In this document: positions 15,866 to 23,799 of the stretch, in pieces
Position numbering within the stretch: the first letter of the stretch is position 1
Layout of the letters: each line of letters begins with the position of its first letter
Made by a program: the position numbers and the translations under genes
The notes under the pieces: generated by a model
Databases searched by the model: none
What the model saw: only the letters and a program-made list of their open reading frames with translations
Told to the model about the DNA's origin: nothing
Assembly: GCA_050743625.1 (NCBI GenBank)
Contig: JBOGED010000608.1
Location: 1-23,800, forward strand
Direction of reading: 5' to 3'
Length of the DNA: 23,800 bases
DNA from: JBOGED01 sp050743625
GTDB lineage: Bacteria > Actinomycetota > Nitriliruptoria > Euzebyales > Egibacteraceae

Positions 15866-16106
15866 GTCCCCACCTCGGCCCCCGCTCCCCCCAGATCCGC
15901 TACCGGGTCGTCGTCACCCAGATCAGCGAGCACGGACCGACGTCACCTTCGACCACACCGCCCAGGCCTACATCGCCGCCGTCGCCGACCCGTCCAACAC
16001 CCGCATCACCGCCACCGTCGACCACGACGGCGACGTCACCCTCCGCCAACGCCTCCTCGTCTACATCACCCACGCCATCCAACGACCCACACCCCCAACG
16101 CGCTAA
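15862..16106 (+). pseudogene. Small hypothetical protein, probably frameshifted
   Basis: A GTG at 15862 opens MSPHLGPRSPQIRYRVVVTQ and ISEHGP. A shift near 15940 then continues in another frame as DVTFDHTAQAYIAAVADPSN, then TRITATVDHDGDVTLRQRLL and VYITHAIQRP, stopping at 16104-16106. The two halves together look like one alpha/beta protein of about 80 residues with regular hydrophobic spacing, whereas each frame outside its half is low-complexity Pro/Thr/Ser. I do not recognise the family. Its position after the transposase tail suggests it travelled with the IS. Confidence 0.3.
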
Positions 16107-16181
16107 CTCAACAGATTCCATGAACCCTGGCGCGAGCCACGGACATCAGAGTTTCCGCATGTAACGACTGCCGCTGCGTGG

Positions 16182-16208
16182 AGGGGACGGGCCATCGGCC
16201 CGTCCCCT
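16182..16208 (-). terminator. Strong hairpin after the class IV lanA gene
   Basis: AGGGGACGGGCC (16182-16193) and GGCCCGTCCCCT (16197-16208) form a perfect 12-bp GC-rich stem with a three-base loop, 54 bases downstream of the precursor-peptide stop on the minus strand. No U-tract follows, as is common in actinobacteria. It separates the lanL-lanA unit from the IS debris. Confidence 0.7.
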
Positions 16209-16261
16209 CTGGTGGTCATGAGACTCATGAGACTAGCGGCCGTCGCGTCGGCCTGATGGCC

Positions 16262-16402
16262 TTAGTCCGTGATGTAGACGTTGGTGCCCTGAACGACACA
16301 GGTACAGGTGGTAATACACCCCAAGGCCTCAGGCCCAGGCGGGTGGATCTCCGGTAGCCGGTCGAGGACGGAGACATTGACCTCCAAGCTCTGGATTGGC
16401 AT
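16262..16402 (-). CDS. lanA: Lanthipeptide precursor peptide (class IV-like LanA)
   Basis: The peptide has 46 residues and is too short for most gene finders. The ATG at 16402 is preceded by GGGAGGTG 9 bases upstream, one of the best ribosome-binding sites in the window. The leader has the spacing V..VLDRLPEIHPPGPE. This resembles the class IV venezuelin leader pattern LxxLxxLPExxPxG as I recall it. The C-terminal core is GCITTCTCVVQGTNVYITD, with three Cys and five Thr, suitable for methyllanthionine rings. No double-Gly precedes the core, so the C39 exporter of this locus would not be expected to cut it. The gene begins 57 bases after the stop of the LanL synthetase gene on the same strand, and a strong hairpin follows. 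The role as LanL substrate is inferred from position, leader and core. Confidence 0.8.
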   Translation of the reverse strand: MPIQSLEVNVSVLDRLPEIHPPGPEALGCITTCTCVVQGTNVYITD

Positions 16403-16459
16403 AGCTGTTGCACCTCCCTTCTGCGTTCAGTGTTGCGAGCAGGGAGCTTGCGGTGGGGC

Positions 16460-19215
16460 TCACGGTGCGGCGCCCTTCACCGCCACGCGATCGGCCATCC
16501 ACATCCGCGGTCCGCCATGGCACAACCGCCAGAGAAAGGCCACCACGCCAGCGAGACCAAGACCGAAGTTGGCCGTGACATCCATGCCTGTCTCGTCGGG
16601 AACGACAGCCCTGCCTTCGCGATCGGCGCGGCGGGCAAAGATGATGGCTGCGAGCTCCTCGGCCCACGCCCGGTAACTCGGCTCATCCAGCATTTGTGCC
16701 AGGTCCAGCAGGTACTCCCCATCACCCGCCAATCCATGGCAGAAGCCGGGTGGGGCCTGCCACCGGCCACGGCGTACCGCAACGGCTGCTTTCTCGGCGA
16801 GCACGCGGACGTGCTCCTCACCGGTCGCCTGCCAAAGACGGATGAGGAACGTGCCGACGCCCGATGAGCCGTGACACCAGTGCACCATGCGGGACTCCTC
16901 GTCGTGCGGCCCTCCTCCCCAAGTAGCGCCGTGCTCATCGAGTTGCGCGGAGGCGCACAGGGTTTCACCAGCCGCCCTCGCGAGCGTGAGGCAGTCGTCC
17001 CGATCCGTCGCCAGCCCCACCGCGAGGAGGAACCAGCCGATACCGGCGACGCCGTGCGCGAACCCGTAGTAGGTGTTGCCGGCGAGCCTCGAGTCGAACG
17101 AGCCTGGGATCGGCCATCCGATTCCGCTCCGCTCGTGCACGGCCGCCGCCACCAGCCCGTTGGCGCAGCGCTGGACGCGCTGGCCAAGCTCGGGGTCACC
17201 AGTTGCCTCCCAGAGGTGCAGCTGCGCCAGACCTGCGCCGGCCGCACCATGCGTCACATCGGGGTTGGGCCAGGTGACGGGCAGGCGCTTGGCGAGCTCC
17301 AGTGCCCGCGCGCCCATCTCCTCGTCCTTGAGTACCTGAGCCGCCTCATACAGTGCCCATGCGGTTCCTGACCTGCCGAAGTACAGCCCTGGCAACAGGC
17401 GTGGTTCAGCTGGTAGCCGCCGCTCGATCCACTCGCACGCGGCGCGCAGCGCCTCGAGTAGGCGCGTGTCGCCCTCGTGCCGTGCCGCCAGGGTGAGCAA
17501 TGGGATCACCCCGGCGGCACCGTCATAGACGTTGCATGGGTCGGTGGTCTGGCCAAAACAGTTCGAGGGCCACAGGCGACCCTGGTCTCCCGGGTTCATC
17601 GAGACCAGAAGCTGCGCGAGCCCACCGTCGACCAGGCGCTGCAGGTCGCACAGCGGCAGCTGGCGGCCGTCCGGCTCGGCGTCGGCACCCTTCAGTACGC
17701 CGGTGTCTGCGGCAGCGGTCGTGTGCTCGGCCACCTCGAGGAAGGACTGCACGTCCTGCAGATCCCAACGGTCGCTGGGTGCGTCATGCATGAGCCCGAG
17801 GATCAGCGGCGCCAGGCGCCTCGCCGCCTCGCCGTGGTCGGCCGTGAGCGTCAACCAGCCTTCCAAGCGAGTCGGGATCGAGCGGGCTGGGGGCAGGTCC
17901 TCGAGTAAGACGGGGTCGTTGGCCGTGGCGAAGAGAAAGGTGATGGCGCCAAGGCTGAACAGGTCCGCCTCCACGGAAGCGAGCGCACCCGCCAGCTGCT
18001 CGGGCGCCGCATAGCCTGGCGTGCCGCGGGGATCGCCGCCGTACCGACCCCCGCAGCCAGCTCGAGATCGATGATCCTTAGCTTGCCGTCGGGGTCGACC
18101 AGCAGGTTGTTTGGTGTCAGGTCCCGCAGGACGAGTCCCGCTTCGTGCACGGTTCGAAGCAGCCTCACGAGCTGCCGCGTCAGGTCGACCGCGAGTGGCC
18201 AGGGTATTCCCGGCACGCCGATCGCTTGCGAGCTCACCCACTGGCGCGCCACGGTTCCAGGGATCAACTCCTGCGCGAGAAACAGGTGACCCTCCTGCTC
18301 GAACAGGTCGATCTTCCGCGGTGCGATACCAAGCGGCGCCAAGAGATCGAGCATCTCAGCCTCGTGCCGCAGTGTGTCGCGAACATCCCATCCAGCATCG
18401 TTCGCCTCGACATGAGGCCTTGCCTGTTTGATGACGACCTCGGAGTCGGTATGCGTGTCAACGGCGTGGAACACGCCACCCTTGTTCGCGTGGCGGATCG
18501 CTTGGCGCACGATGAAACGGTCGGCGAGCAACACCGGACCAGGCACACCATCTGTCACGGAGGCACCGTTGTCCTCGCCGAGTGGTGAGGGCGCCCAGAC
18601 AGGCGGACTGAACCAGGGATCTCGCCGGTCCTCGATCAGCGTGCCGTCAGGACTGCTGAGTACCGGTAGGTAGTCGCTATCGTTGCTGAGGAGGAAACGG
18701 CCGACGAAGGCGCCATAGCGGTAGTGCACGAGGCCACCGGCGCGGTAGGGACGGTCAGACAAGATGGTCGGTCCGGTCAGCCCCGCCGTCGCGTGGTCCA
18801 GATCCTCGGCTACGCGGCGAAAATGTGCGTCGTCGTCCGGGTAGGCGGTAAGGAACTTGCCCGCGCCGCCACGCGGGTAATGTGCGGAGTTCAGCAGCCC
18901 TGCGTAGTCCAGACTGATGGCGAACTTGAACGCGCAGCGGTTGCGCAACAGCACCTCAAGGGACCGCTCGAGCACCGTCGTCGCGGAGGCTCGGGTGGCC
19001 GCCACATGCAGCTTCCAGCCCTGCTCACGCCGGCAATGGGCAGATGGCTGCACGTAGCACCATATGCTGTCAGGCCGTACTTCCCATGAACCGGCGCCTT
19101 CGCGCTCAAGCACCTTCCGCGCGAGCCGGGCAAGATCGTCTTCATGGGAGCCATTCCCGCTCGGACCTCGGAATCTCAGCTGCGCAAGAACGCTGAAATT
19201 ACCCGCTCGCCTCAT
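16460..19215 (-). CDS. lanL: LanL-type (class IV) lanthipeptide synthetase, one frameshift
   Basis: Two overlapping frames together encode about 918 residues. The N-terminal part contains the phosphoSer/Thr lyase-like domain of LanKC/LanL proteins (WKLHVAATRASATTVLERSL, CAFKFAISLDY, HYPRGGAGKFLTAYPDDD). A Ser/Thr kinase domain follows, with Lys263 in VVIKQARP, Asp365 in LRDLTPNNLLVD and Asp383 in IIDLE. The second frame continues with GTPGYAAPEQLAG and a LanC-like cyclase containing GFAHGVAGIG, HWCHGSSGVG and GFCHGLAGDGEYLLDL. The Cys and Cys-His zinc ligands are present, which marks class IV (LanL) rather than class III (LanKC), whose cyclases lack them. The break lies at a C5 run on the plus strand (18048-18052). 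One extra base there restores AAGGRYGGDPRGTPGYAAPE. The enzyme would phosphorylate, eliminate and cyclise the peptide encoded just downstream. Confidence 0.85.
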
Positions 19216-19382
19216 CCCTCACCGTCCCACGCCCTAGCGACCCTGATATCCATAACCAGCCGACCCTTGTGCACTCGTATATGACTGCTCGTGCAATAGC
19301 TGCGGCTATTCGCACCGTTGTCGCGTCGCAACGGCCCGATATCCGACGCGTGCCAACTCAAGACCTTATGGGATACACACAG

Positions 19383-19590
19383 TCACAACTTTGACGACGT
19401 GTTACATCCCAAAGTAGGCGTAGGCACGTCGACGCCCTGGCCGCCCACAATTCCTCGCAGCTCTGCCTCGTCTAGCTCGCTCAATCCTCCCACCTGAGGG
19501 GTGCGGGCCAACCTCAGCGAGCTGCGCTGGGCTCAGGCTCGCGCGAAATTGCGCGTCTTTCCACGCGCGAACGATCATGTTCTTACTCAT
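19383..19590 (-). CDS. lanA: Mersacidin-type (class II) lantibiotic precursor, frameshifted
   Basis: The ATG at 19590 has AAGGGG 8 bases upstream. The first frame reads MSKNMIVRAWKDAQFRASLS and PAQLAEVGPHPSGG, the classic leader of actinobacterial mersacidin/lichenicidin-type peptides (IxRAWKDxxFRASLS...HPxG). At the GGTGGGAGG stretch near 19485 this frame becomes basic and meaningless. Another frame continues LSELDEAELRGIVGG, a normal double-Gly leader end, and then the core QGVDVPTPTLGCNTSSKL, stopping at 19383-19385. Removing one G from the GGG gives a 68-residue precursor. The GG site fits the C39 exporter at 12341-14518, and the normal synthetase would be LanM, of which only a 3' remnant survives. 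The core has one Cys, so at most one ring. Confidence 0.7.
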
Positions 19591-19797
19591 TTACGACATC
19601 CCCTTTTTGATAACGTCGCGCGACGGGTTTATTTACGTGAGGACCGTACTGTGAATGATCGCATCTGTCTTCAACTCGATGGCCGATTTAGCCGTGCGCG
19701 GTTTGTTCTACAAAGCAATACTCGGCTATCAACCATTCGTTGAGTTGGTGGCGGGCACCACAGCTCGATGGTCGAGACAAACCGGGCGGTCAGGCGT
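19591..19797 (-). other. Probable promoter region of the lanthipeptide unit
   Basis: These 207 bases lie between the stop of the WD40 gene and the mersacidin-type lanA, both on the minus strand. The sequence is clearly more AT-rich than its surroundings. It contains no convincing gene and should hold the promoter for the lan genes. I could not assign a -35/-10 pair with confidence. Confidence 0.4.
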
Positions 19798-22700
19798 TTA
19801 CGAGCACGGCTGGTGGAGGAAGCTCGAGCACTCCTCGTCGGTCATCTCGCGCGTGACCCGCGTCTCGGCCAAGGCGAGCACCTCCTCGATCGGCCCACAC
19901 ACCTCGCACGTCCACACTCGCACTGTGCCGTCGAAGCTAGAACTCGCGATGCGCTGCCCGTCGGGACTGAATGCCACACCGGTCGTAGCATCCTGGTGGT
20001 CGCGCAGGATGACCAGGCTCGCCCCGTCGATCGGGTCCCAGACGCGCACGGTGCCGTCCGAGCCAATGCTGGCCACGCGCTGCCCGTCAGCGCTGAACGC
20101 CACGCTCCACACCTGACCATCGTGGCCACGCAGTACGACCGCACTGCCACCAACATCCGCCACCGACCAGACGCGCACCGTGCCGTCGTCACTCGCGCTC
20201 GCCAAGCGCTGTCCGTCAGGGCTAAACGCCACGTCTCTGACCGCGCCGCCGTGGCCGGACAGCACCACCGCCCCGCCACCACCTGCCACCGGCCACACCC
20301 GCACCTTCCCATCGGCACCGGCGCTGGCCACCAGCTGCCCATCAGGGCTAAACGCCACAGAGGGCACCACGTCGTCATGACCGGAAAACACGACCGGCTG
20401 GCCACCAGCCGCCACCTGCCACACCCGCACCTTCCCATCGGCACCGGCGCTGGCCACCCGCTGCCCATCAGGGCTAAACGCCACGCCATACACCGCGCCG
20501 TCGTGACCGGACAGCACCACCGCCTCGCCACCACCGGCCATGGGCCACACCCATACCTTCCCGTCGCCACCGGCACTGGCCACCAGCTGCCCATCAGGGC
20601 TAAACGCCACGTCATACACCGGACCGTCGTGGCCAGACAGCACCACCGCCTCGCCACCACCGGCCATGGGCCACACCCGCACCGCCCCGTCGCGACCGGC
20701 ACTGGCCACCCGCTGCCCATCAGGGCTAAACGCCACACCATTTACCGCATCGCCGTGGCCGGACAGCACCACCGGGTCCCCCTCCGCCACTTCCCACACC
20801 CGCACCGCCCCGTCGCCACCGGCGCTGGCCAACAGCCGCCCATCAGGGCTAAACGCCACGTCTGCGGCCACGCCCTTGTGGCCACGCAGCACGATCGGCT
20901 CGCCGCCACCCGCGACTTGCCACACCCGCACCGTCCCATCGTCGCCAGCGCTGGCCACCCGTTGCCCATCAGGGCTAAACGCCACGCCATACACCGCGCT
21001 GTCGTGGCCGGACAGCACCACCGCCTCGCCACCACCGGCCATGGGCCACACCCGTACCTTCCCGTCGACTCCGGCACTGGCCAACAGCCGCCCATCAGGG
21101 CTAAACGCCACGCCGAGCACCGCGCTGTCGTGGCCGGACAGCACCACCGCCTCGCCACCACCGGCCGAGGGCCACACCCGTACCTTCCCGTCGCCGCCAG
21201 CGCTGGCCAGCAGCCGCCCATCAGGGCTAAACGCCACGCCGACCACCGCGCCGTCGTGACCGGACAGCACCATCGGCTCGCTACCATCCACCAACGACCA
21301 CACCCGCACCTTCCCATCCTTGCCGGCACTGGCCAACCGCTGCCCCTCAGGGCTGAACGCGACGCTATTTATTGCGCCGTCGTGGCCGGAAAGCACGACC
21401 GGCTGACCGCCACCCGTCGACTGCCACACCCGCACCTTCCCATCGACGCCAGCGCTGGCCACCCGCCGCCCGTCGGGGCTAAACGCCACGCCAAGCACCG
21501 CGCCGTCGTGGCCGCGCAGCGTGGCCCGCACCCGCGATTCCACGATGGCCTGCCGGAGCGCCGCTCCGGCCTCCGCCGTTGGCGTGAACTCGAGCGCTCT
21601 GCGAGCCAGCAGGATGCTCAGCTCCGGATCCACCTCCAGTTGGGTCTCGGCACTTGTCACCAGGTCACGGTAAAACGCCAGTTCGCGCTCGTCGGCCAAA
21701 TGATTGGCCGACATGATCGCCAGGACTGCCAGGGTGCTGATGATGACGAGCGCCGTGCTGAGCCCGGTGATAACCAGGCGCGCCCGCCGGCGGCGCGTGG
21801 CGCGCGTGCGTTCCTCGCGCCGCCGGCTGGCGTCCAGGAAGTCTCGCTCTCGCTGGTTGAGGTCCGTGGTGGGGCGTTCACGCCAGGGGACGAGGCGCGC
21901 CTCGCCGTAGAGAAAACCCTCCCGGCGCCCGCTCTGTTCCCACTCGGCGGCAGCCTCGGCCAGCCGTCGCTGTGCCCGTAGCAGTTCCCGGTCCTCTTCG
22001 ATCCAGCCCCGGAGGCGAGACCAGCCATGGATCAAGGCTTCATGGCTTACCTCGACCACCGGTGCACCGCTGACCTCGTCGCGGCTGGCCGTCAGCAGGC
22101 GGGCACCGGCCATGCTGCCGACTACCGCTTCCAGCTCGGTGTCCTCCTCCCGGGTGACCAGCTCGCTCATGTCGGCTCGCCGTCTCGTGTCCTCGGTACC
22201 CTCGCCCGGCTGGATCAGCCGCAGCAGCACGCGGCGAGCGACCTGCTGTTGGATGGGGGTAAAGCCCTGGTAGATCGCGTCGGCCCGCTGCCCCAAGGCG
22301 TGCTCCACCCCACCGCTGGCCACGTAGGCCTCCAGCGTGAGCGCCTTCTTGCGCCGGCGCCGCCAGAGCTCCAGCAGGACGTACTCCAGCAGCGGGAGCG
22401 TGCCCGGCCGGTCTGCGATATCGGCCAGGATGGTCTCTACCAACCCCGCATCGAGCTCAAGTCCCGCCCGGTGGGCCGGTTGCTCGATGGCTTCGCGCAG
22501 CCCCTGCGGACCCAACGGGCACACGAGAAACTGGTGGTCCGCCGTCAACGCCGCCAACCGCGGATAGGCGGCGCAGTAGTGGTAGAAGTCGGCCCGCATC
22601 GCCATCAGCACGATCACACGCCCGCCTGGGACAGTGGCCGCATGGCACAGGTTCGCGACGAACATCACCCGTGCGGCCTGGTCGGTGCACAGCGTGAAGA

Positions 22701-23418
22701 TCTCCTCAAACTGGTCGATGACCAACAACAGGCGCTCGCCAGCGTCGCGCTCGGCCAAAGCCATACAGACGGCCAGGTCTAAGCTGCGCTCGTCGGTCTG
22801 GAGCTGGTCAAGGGTCGCCTGCATCGGCTCGTCGGGCAGCAACCGGACCATCTGCGCGGCCAAGACGGCCAAAGGTCGAGCGGTCGGGGTGAGGATCCGC
22901 GGGGTCCAGGTCTCGCCGCCGGCCACTGCGCCGCGTGCGAGCGCCGGGATCACGCCTGCGCGGACCAGCGAGCTCTTGCCGCAGCCCGAAGGACCCAACA
23001 CCGCCAGGAACCGGCCGCCCTCCAGCTTGGCGACCAATCGGGCGATGTCGTCCTGTCGGCCGAAGAAGCGCTCGGCATCTTCAGGCTGGAACGTCTCAAG
23101 GCCCAGGTACGGCGCCTTCCCGTCCTCAGTCGCGGAGGCCTCGTCCGCCAACTCTAGCTCGACCGCCACGGCGCGCCAGCGGGCCTCCCACGCCGGCACG
23201 TCGCCGTCACATACCTTCACGTAGACGAGGGTCACGTCGCGCGTCGGGAACCGCTCACCCCCTGCCGCCTCCGACAGCGCGGTGGAAGAGTACCCCGCGC
23301 GCTTCGCGAGTTGCCGATAGCTCGGACTGCCCGCCCGCTGCCGCACCTGCCGCAGCTCGAACGCGAAGCGCTGCAGCGGGCCTGCCTCTGGATCAATCGG
23401 ACGCTCTGGTCGACCCAT
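19798..23418 (-). CDS. HTH / nSTAND-type NTPase / transmembrane / 13x WD40 repeat protein
   Basis: The protein has 1206 residues. The ATG at 23418 is chosen because AGGA lies 5 bases upstream and because MGRPERPID precedes the HTH directly. Residues ~15-75 form an Xre-type helix-turn-helix (SYRQLAKRAGYSSTALSEAA). A STAND-type P-loop NTPase follows with Walker A LGPSGCGKSS (~141-150), Walker B RLLLVIDQFEEIF and a winged-helix tail (VVEVSHEALIHGWSRL). One membrane helix lies near 545-570 (LVITGLSTALVIISTLAVLA). From about residue 630 there are 13 WD40 repeats of about 42 residues (GHDxAVxGVAFSPDGxxVASAGxDGxVRVW), closed by a Cys-containing tail. Such proteins are common in actinomycetes and are viewed as signalling or conflict-system sensors. 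The function of this one is unknown. It lies upstream of the lan genes on the same strand. Confidence 0.93.
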   Translation of the reverse strand: MGRPERPIDPEAGPLQRFAFELRQVRQRAGSPSYRQLAKRAGYSSTALSEAAGGERFPTRDVTLVYVKVCDGDVPAWEARWRAVAVELELADEASATEDGKAPYLGLETFQPEDAERFFGRQDDIARLVAKLEGGRFLAVLGPSGCGKSSLVRAGVIPALARGAVAGGETWTPRILTPTARPLAVLAAQMVRLLPDEPMQATLDQLQTDERSLDLAVCMALAERDAGERLLLVIDQFEEIFTLCTDQAARVMFVANLCHAATVPGGRVIVLMAMRADFYHYCAAYPRLAALTADHQFLVCPLGPQGLREAIEQPAHRAGLELDAGLVETILADIADRPGTLPLLEYVLLELWRRRRKKALTLEAYVASGGVEHALGQRADAIYQGFTPIQQQVARRVLLRLIQPGEGTEDTRRRADMSELVTREEDTELEAVVGSMAGARLLTASRDEVSGAPVVEVSHEALIHGWSRLRGWIEEDRELLRAQRRLAEAAAEWEQSGRREGFLYGEARLVPWRERPTTDLNQRERDFLDASRRREERTRATRRRRARLVITGLSTALVIISTLAVLAIMSANHLADERELAFYRDLVTSAETQLEVDPELSILLARRALEFTPTAEAGAALRQAIVESRVRATLRGHDGAVLGVAFSPDGRRVASAGVDGKVRVWQSTGGGQPVVLSGHDGAINSVAFSPEGQRLASAGKDGKVRVWSLVDGSEPMVLSGHDGAVVGVAFSPDGRLLASAGGDGKVRVWPSAGGGEAVVLSGHDSAVLGVAFSPDGRLLASAGVDGKVRVWPMAGGGEAVVLSGHDSAVYGVAFSPDGQRVASAGDDGTVRVWQVAGGGEPIVLRGHKGVAADVAFSPDGRLLASAGGDGAVRVWEVAEGDPVVLSGHGDAVNGVAFSPDGQRVASAGRDGAVRVWPMAGGGEAVVLSGHDGPVYDVAFSPDGQLVASAGGDGKVWVWPMAGGGEAVVLSGHDGAVYGVAFSPDGQRVASAGADGKVRVWQVAAGGQPVVFSGHDDVVPSVAFSPDGQLVASAGADGKVRVWPVAGGGGAVVLSGHGGAVRDVAFSPDGQRLASASDDGTVRVWSVADVGGSAVVLRGHDGQVWSVAFSADGQRVASIGSDGTVRVWDPIDGASLVILRDHQDATTGVAFSPDGQRIASSSFDGTVRVWTCEVCGPIEEVLALAETRVTREMTDEECSSFLHQPCS
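19880..21527 (-). repeat. 13 tandem ~126-bp units encoding WD40 repeats
   Basis: The DNA repeats with a period of about 126 bases. Many units share long exact stretches such as CATCAGGGCTAAACGCCACG (plus-strand sense) and CACCACCGGCCATGGGCCAC. The central units (about 20390-21190) are the most alike and the two end units the least. This pattern indicates recent tandem duplication or gene conversion in the middle of the array. Confidence 0.85.
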
Positions 23419-23771
23419 GGCCGTCCTGTCGATCAGTGTGTACCGTCTCCCCGGCCCACATTTGGCCTGAACGACCATCGTATCCGTCACGGAGTCGGCG
23501 ACCGGTCAAGCGATCTGCGCGGGTGACGTCCGCGCGATTGCCGAGCCCGCCGCCCACCGAAAGTGGTCAAGTCCGTTGACGTGGTGTATCTGGGGTGGTC
23601 CTTCGTTGCGGCTGGGTCAGGCCGCGATGCCCTGCAGGGCCTGGTCGGCGCTCGCCGAGGTAGGCGAGGCCGGCGGTCGCGTAGCGGTGCTCGGTCACGT
23701 GCTAGTCGAGGGCGGTCAGCCTGAATCTACCAGCTGGCAGCGCCCCAGGAGCCTGCGTCGACCGCTCAACC
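23419..23771. other. Intergenic stretch, no supported gene
   Basis: This stretch lies upstream of the WD40-protein gene and should contain its promoter. Short frames exist but none has family motifs. A minus-strand frame reading TEHRYATAGLAYLGERRPGP (about 23700) and the stretch GGTCAAGTCCGTTGACGTGG (about 23563) recall IS ends and transposase tails, but I cannot support an assignment. Confidence 0.35.
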
Positions 23772-23799
23772 GCAACTTTCCTCCGCATACGGAGGAAAG
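23772..23799 (+). repeat. 28-bp palindromic repeat, copy 3 (perfect dyad)
   Basis: ACTTTCCTCCG (23775-23785) and CGGAGGAAAGT (23790-23800) are perfect reverse complements around the loop CATA, at the window edge. It is closely related to the two palindromes at 7337-7364 and 7399-7426, including the flanking GCAA. What follows is outside the window, so operator and terminator roles cannot be told apart. Confidence 0.75.

Noticed and set aside
14454..16106. Plus-strand open frame of 550 codons across the lanM remnant and IS debris
   Set aside because: Its composition is dominated by Pro, Ser, Thr and Arg from GC-rich antisense reading. Only its last ~55 codons look coding, and these are reported as part of a small frameshifted gene.
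16460..19215. Class III LanKC assignment for the synthetase
   Set aside because: The cyclase domain keeps the Cys (HWCHG) and Cys-His (GFCHG) zinc-ligand motifs, which class III enzymes lack, so class IV LanL fits better.
19880..21527. Regularly spaced repeats that could suggest a CRISPR array
   Set aside because: The units are 126 bases, in frame, and translate into WD40 motifs. There are no short repeats with unique spacers and no cas genes.
19768..21981. Long plus-strand open frame of 737 codons with a regular His/Pro-rich repeat
   Set aside because: It is the antisense shadow of the WD40 array. The repeat follows the 126-base period of the WD40 units and the composition is not protein-like.
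23558..23760. Possible IS256-like end and transposase tail at the right edge
   Set aside because: The resemblance rests on a short stretch recalled from IS ends and on one weak frame. It is too little to call an element.
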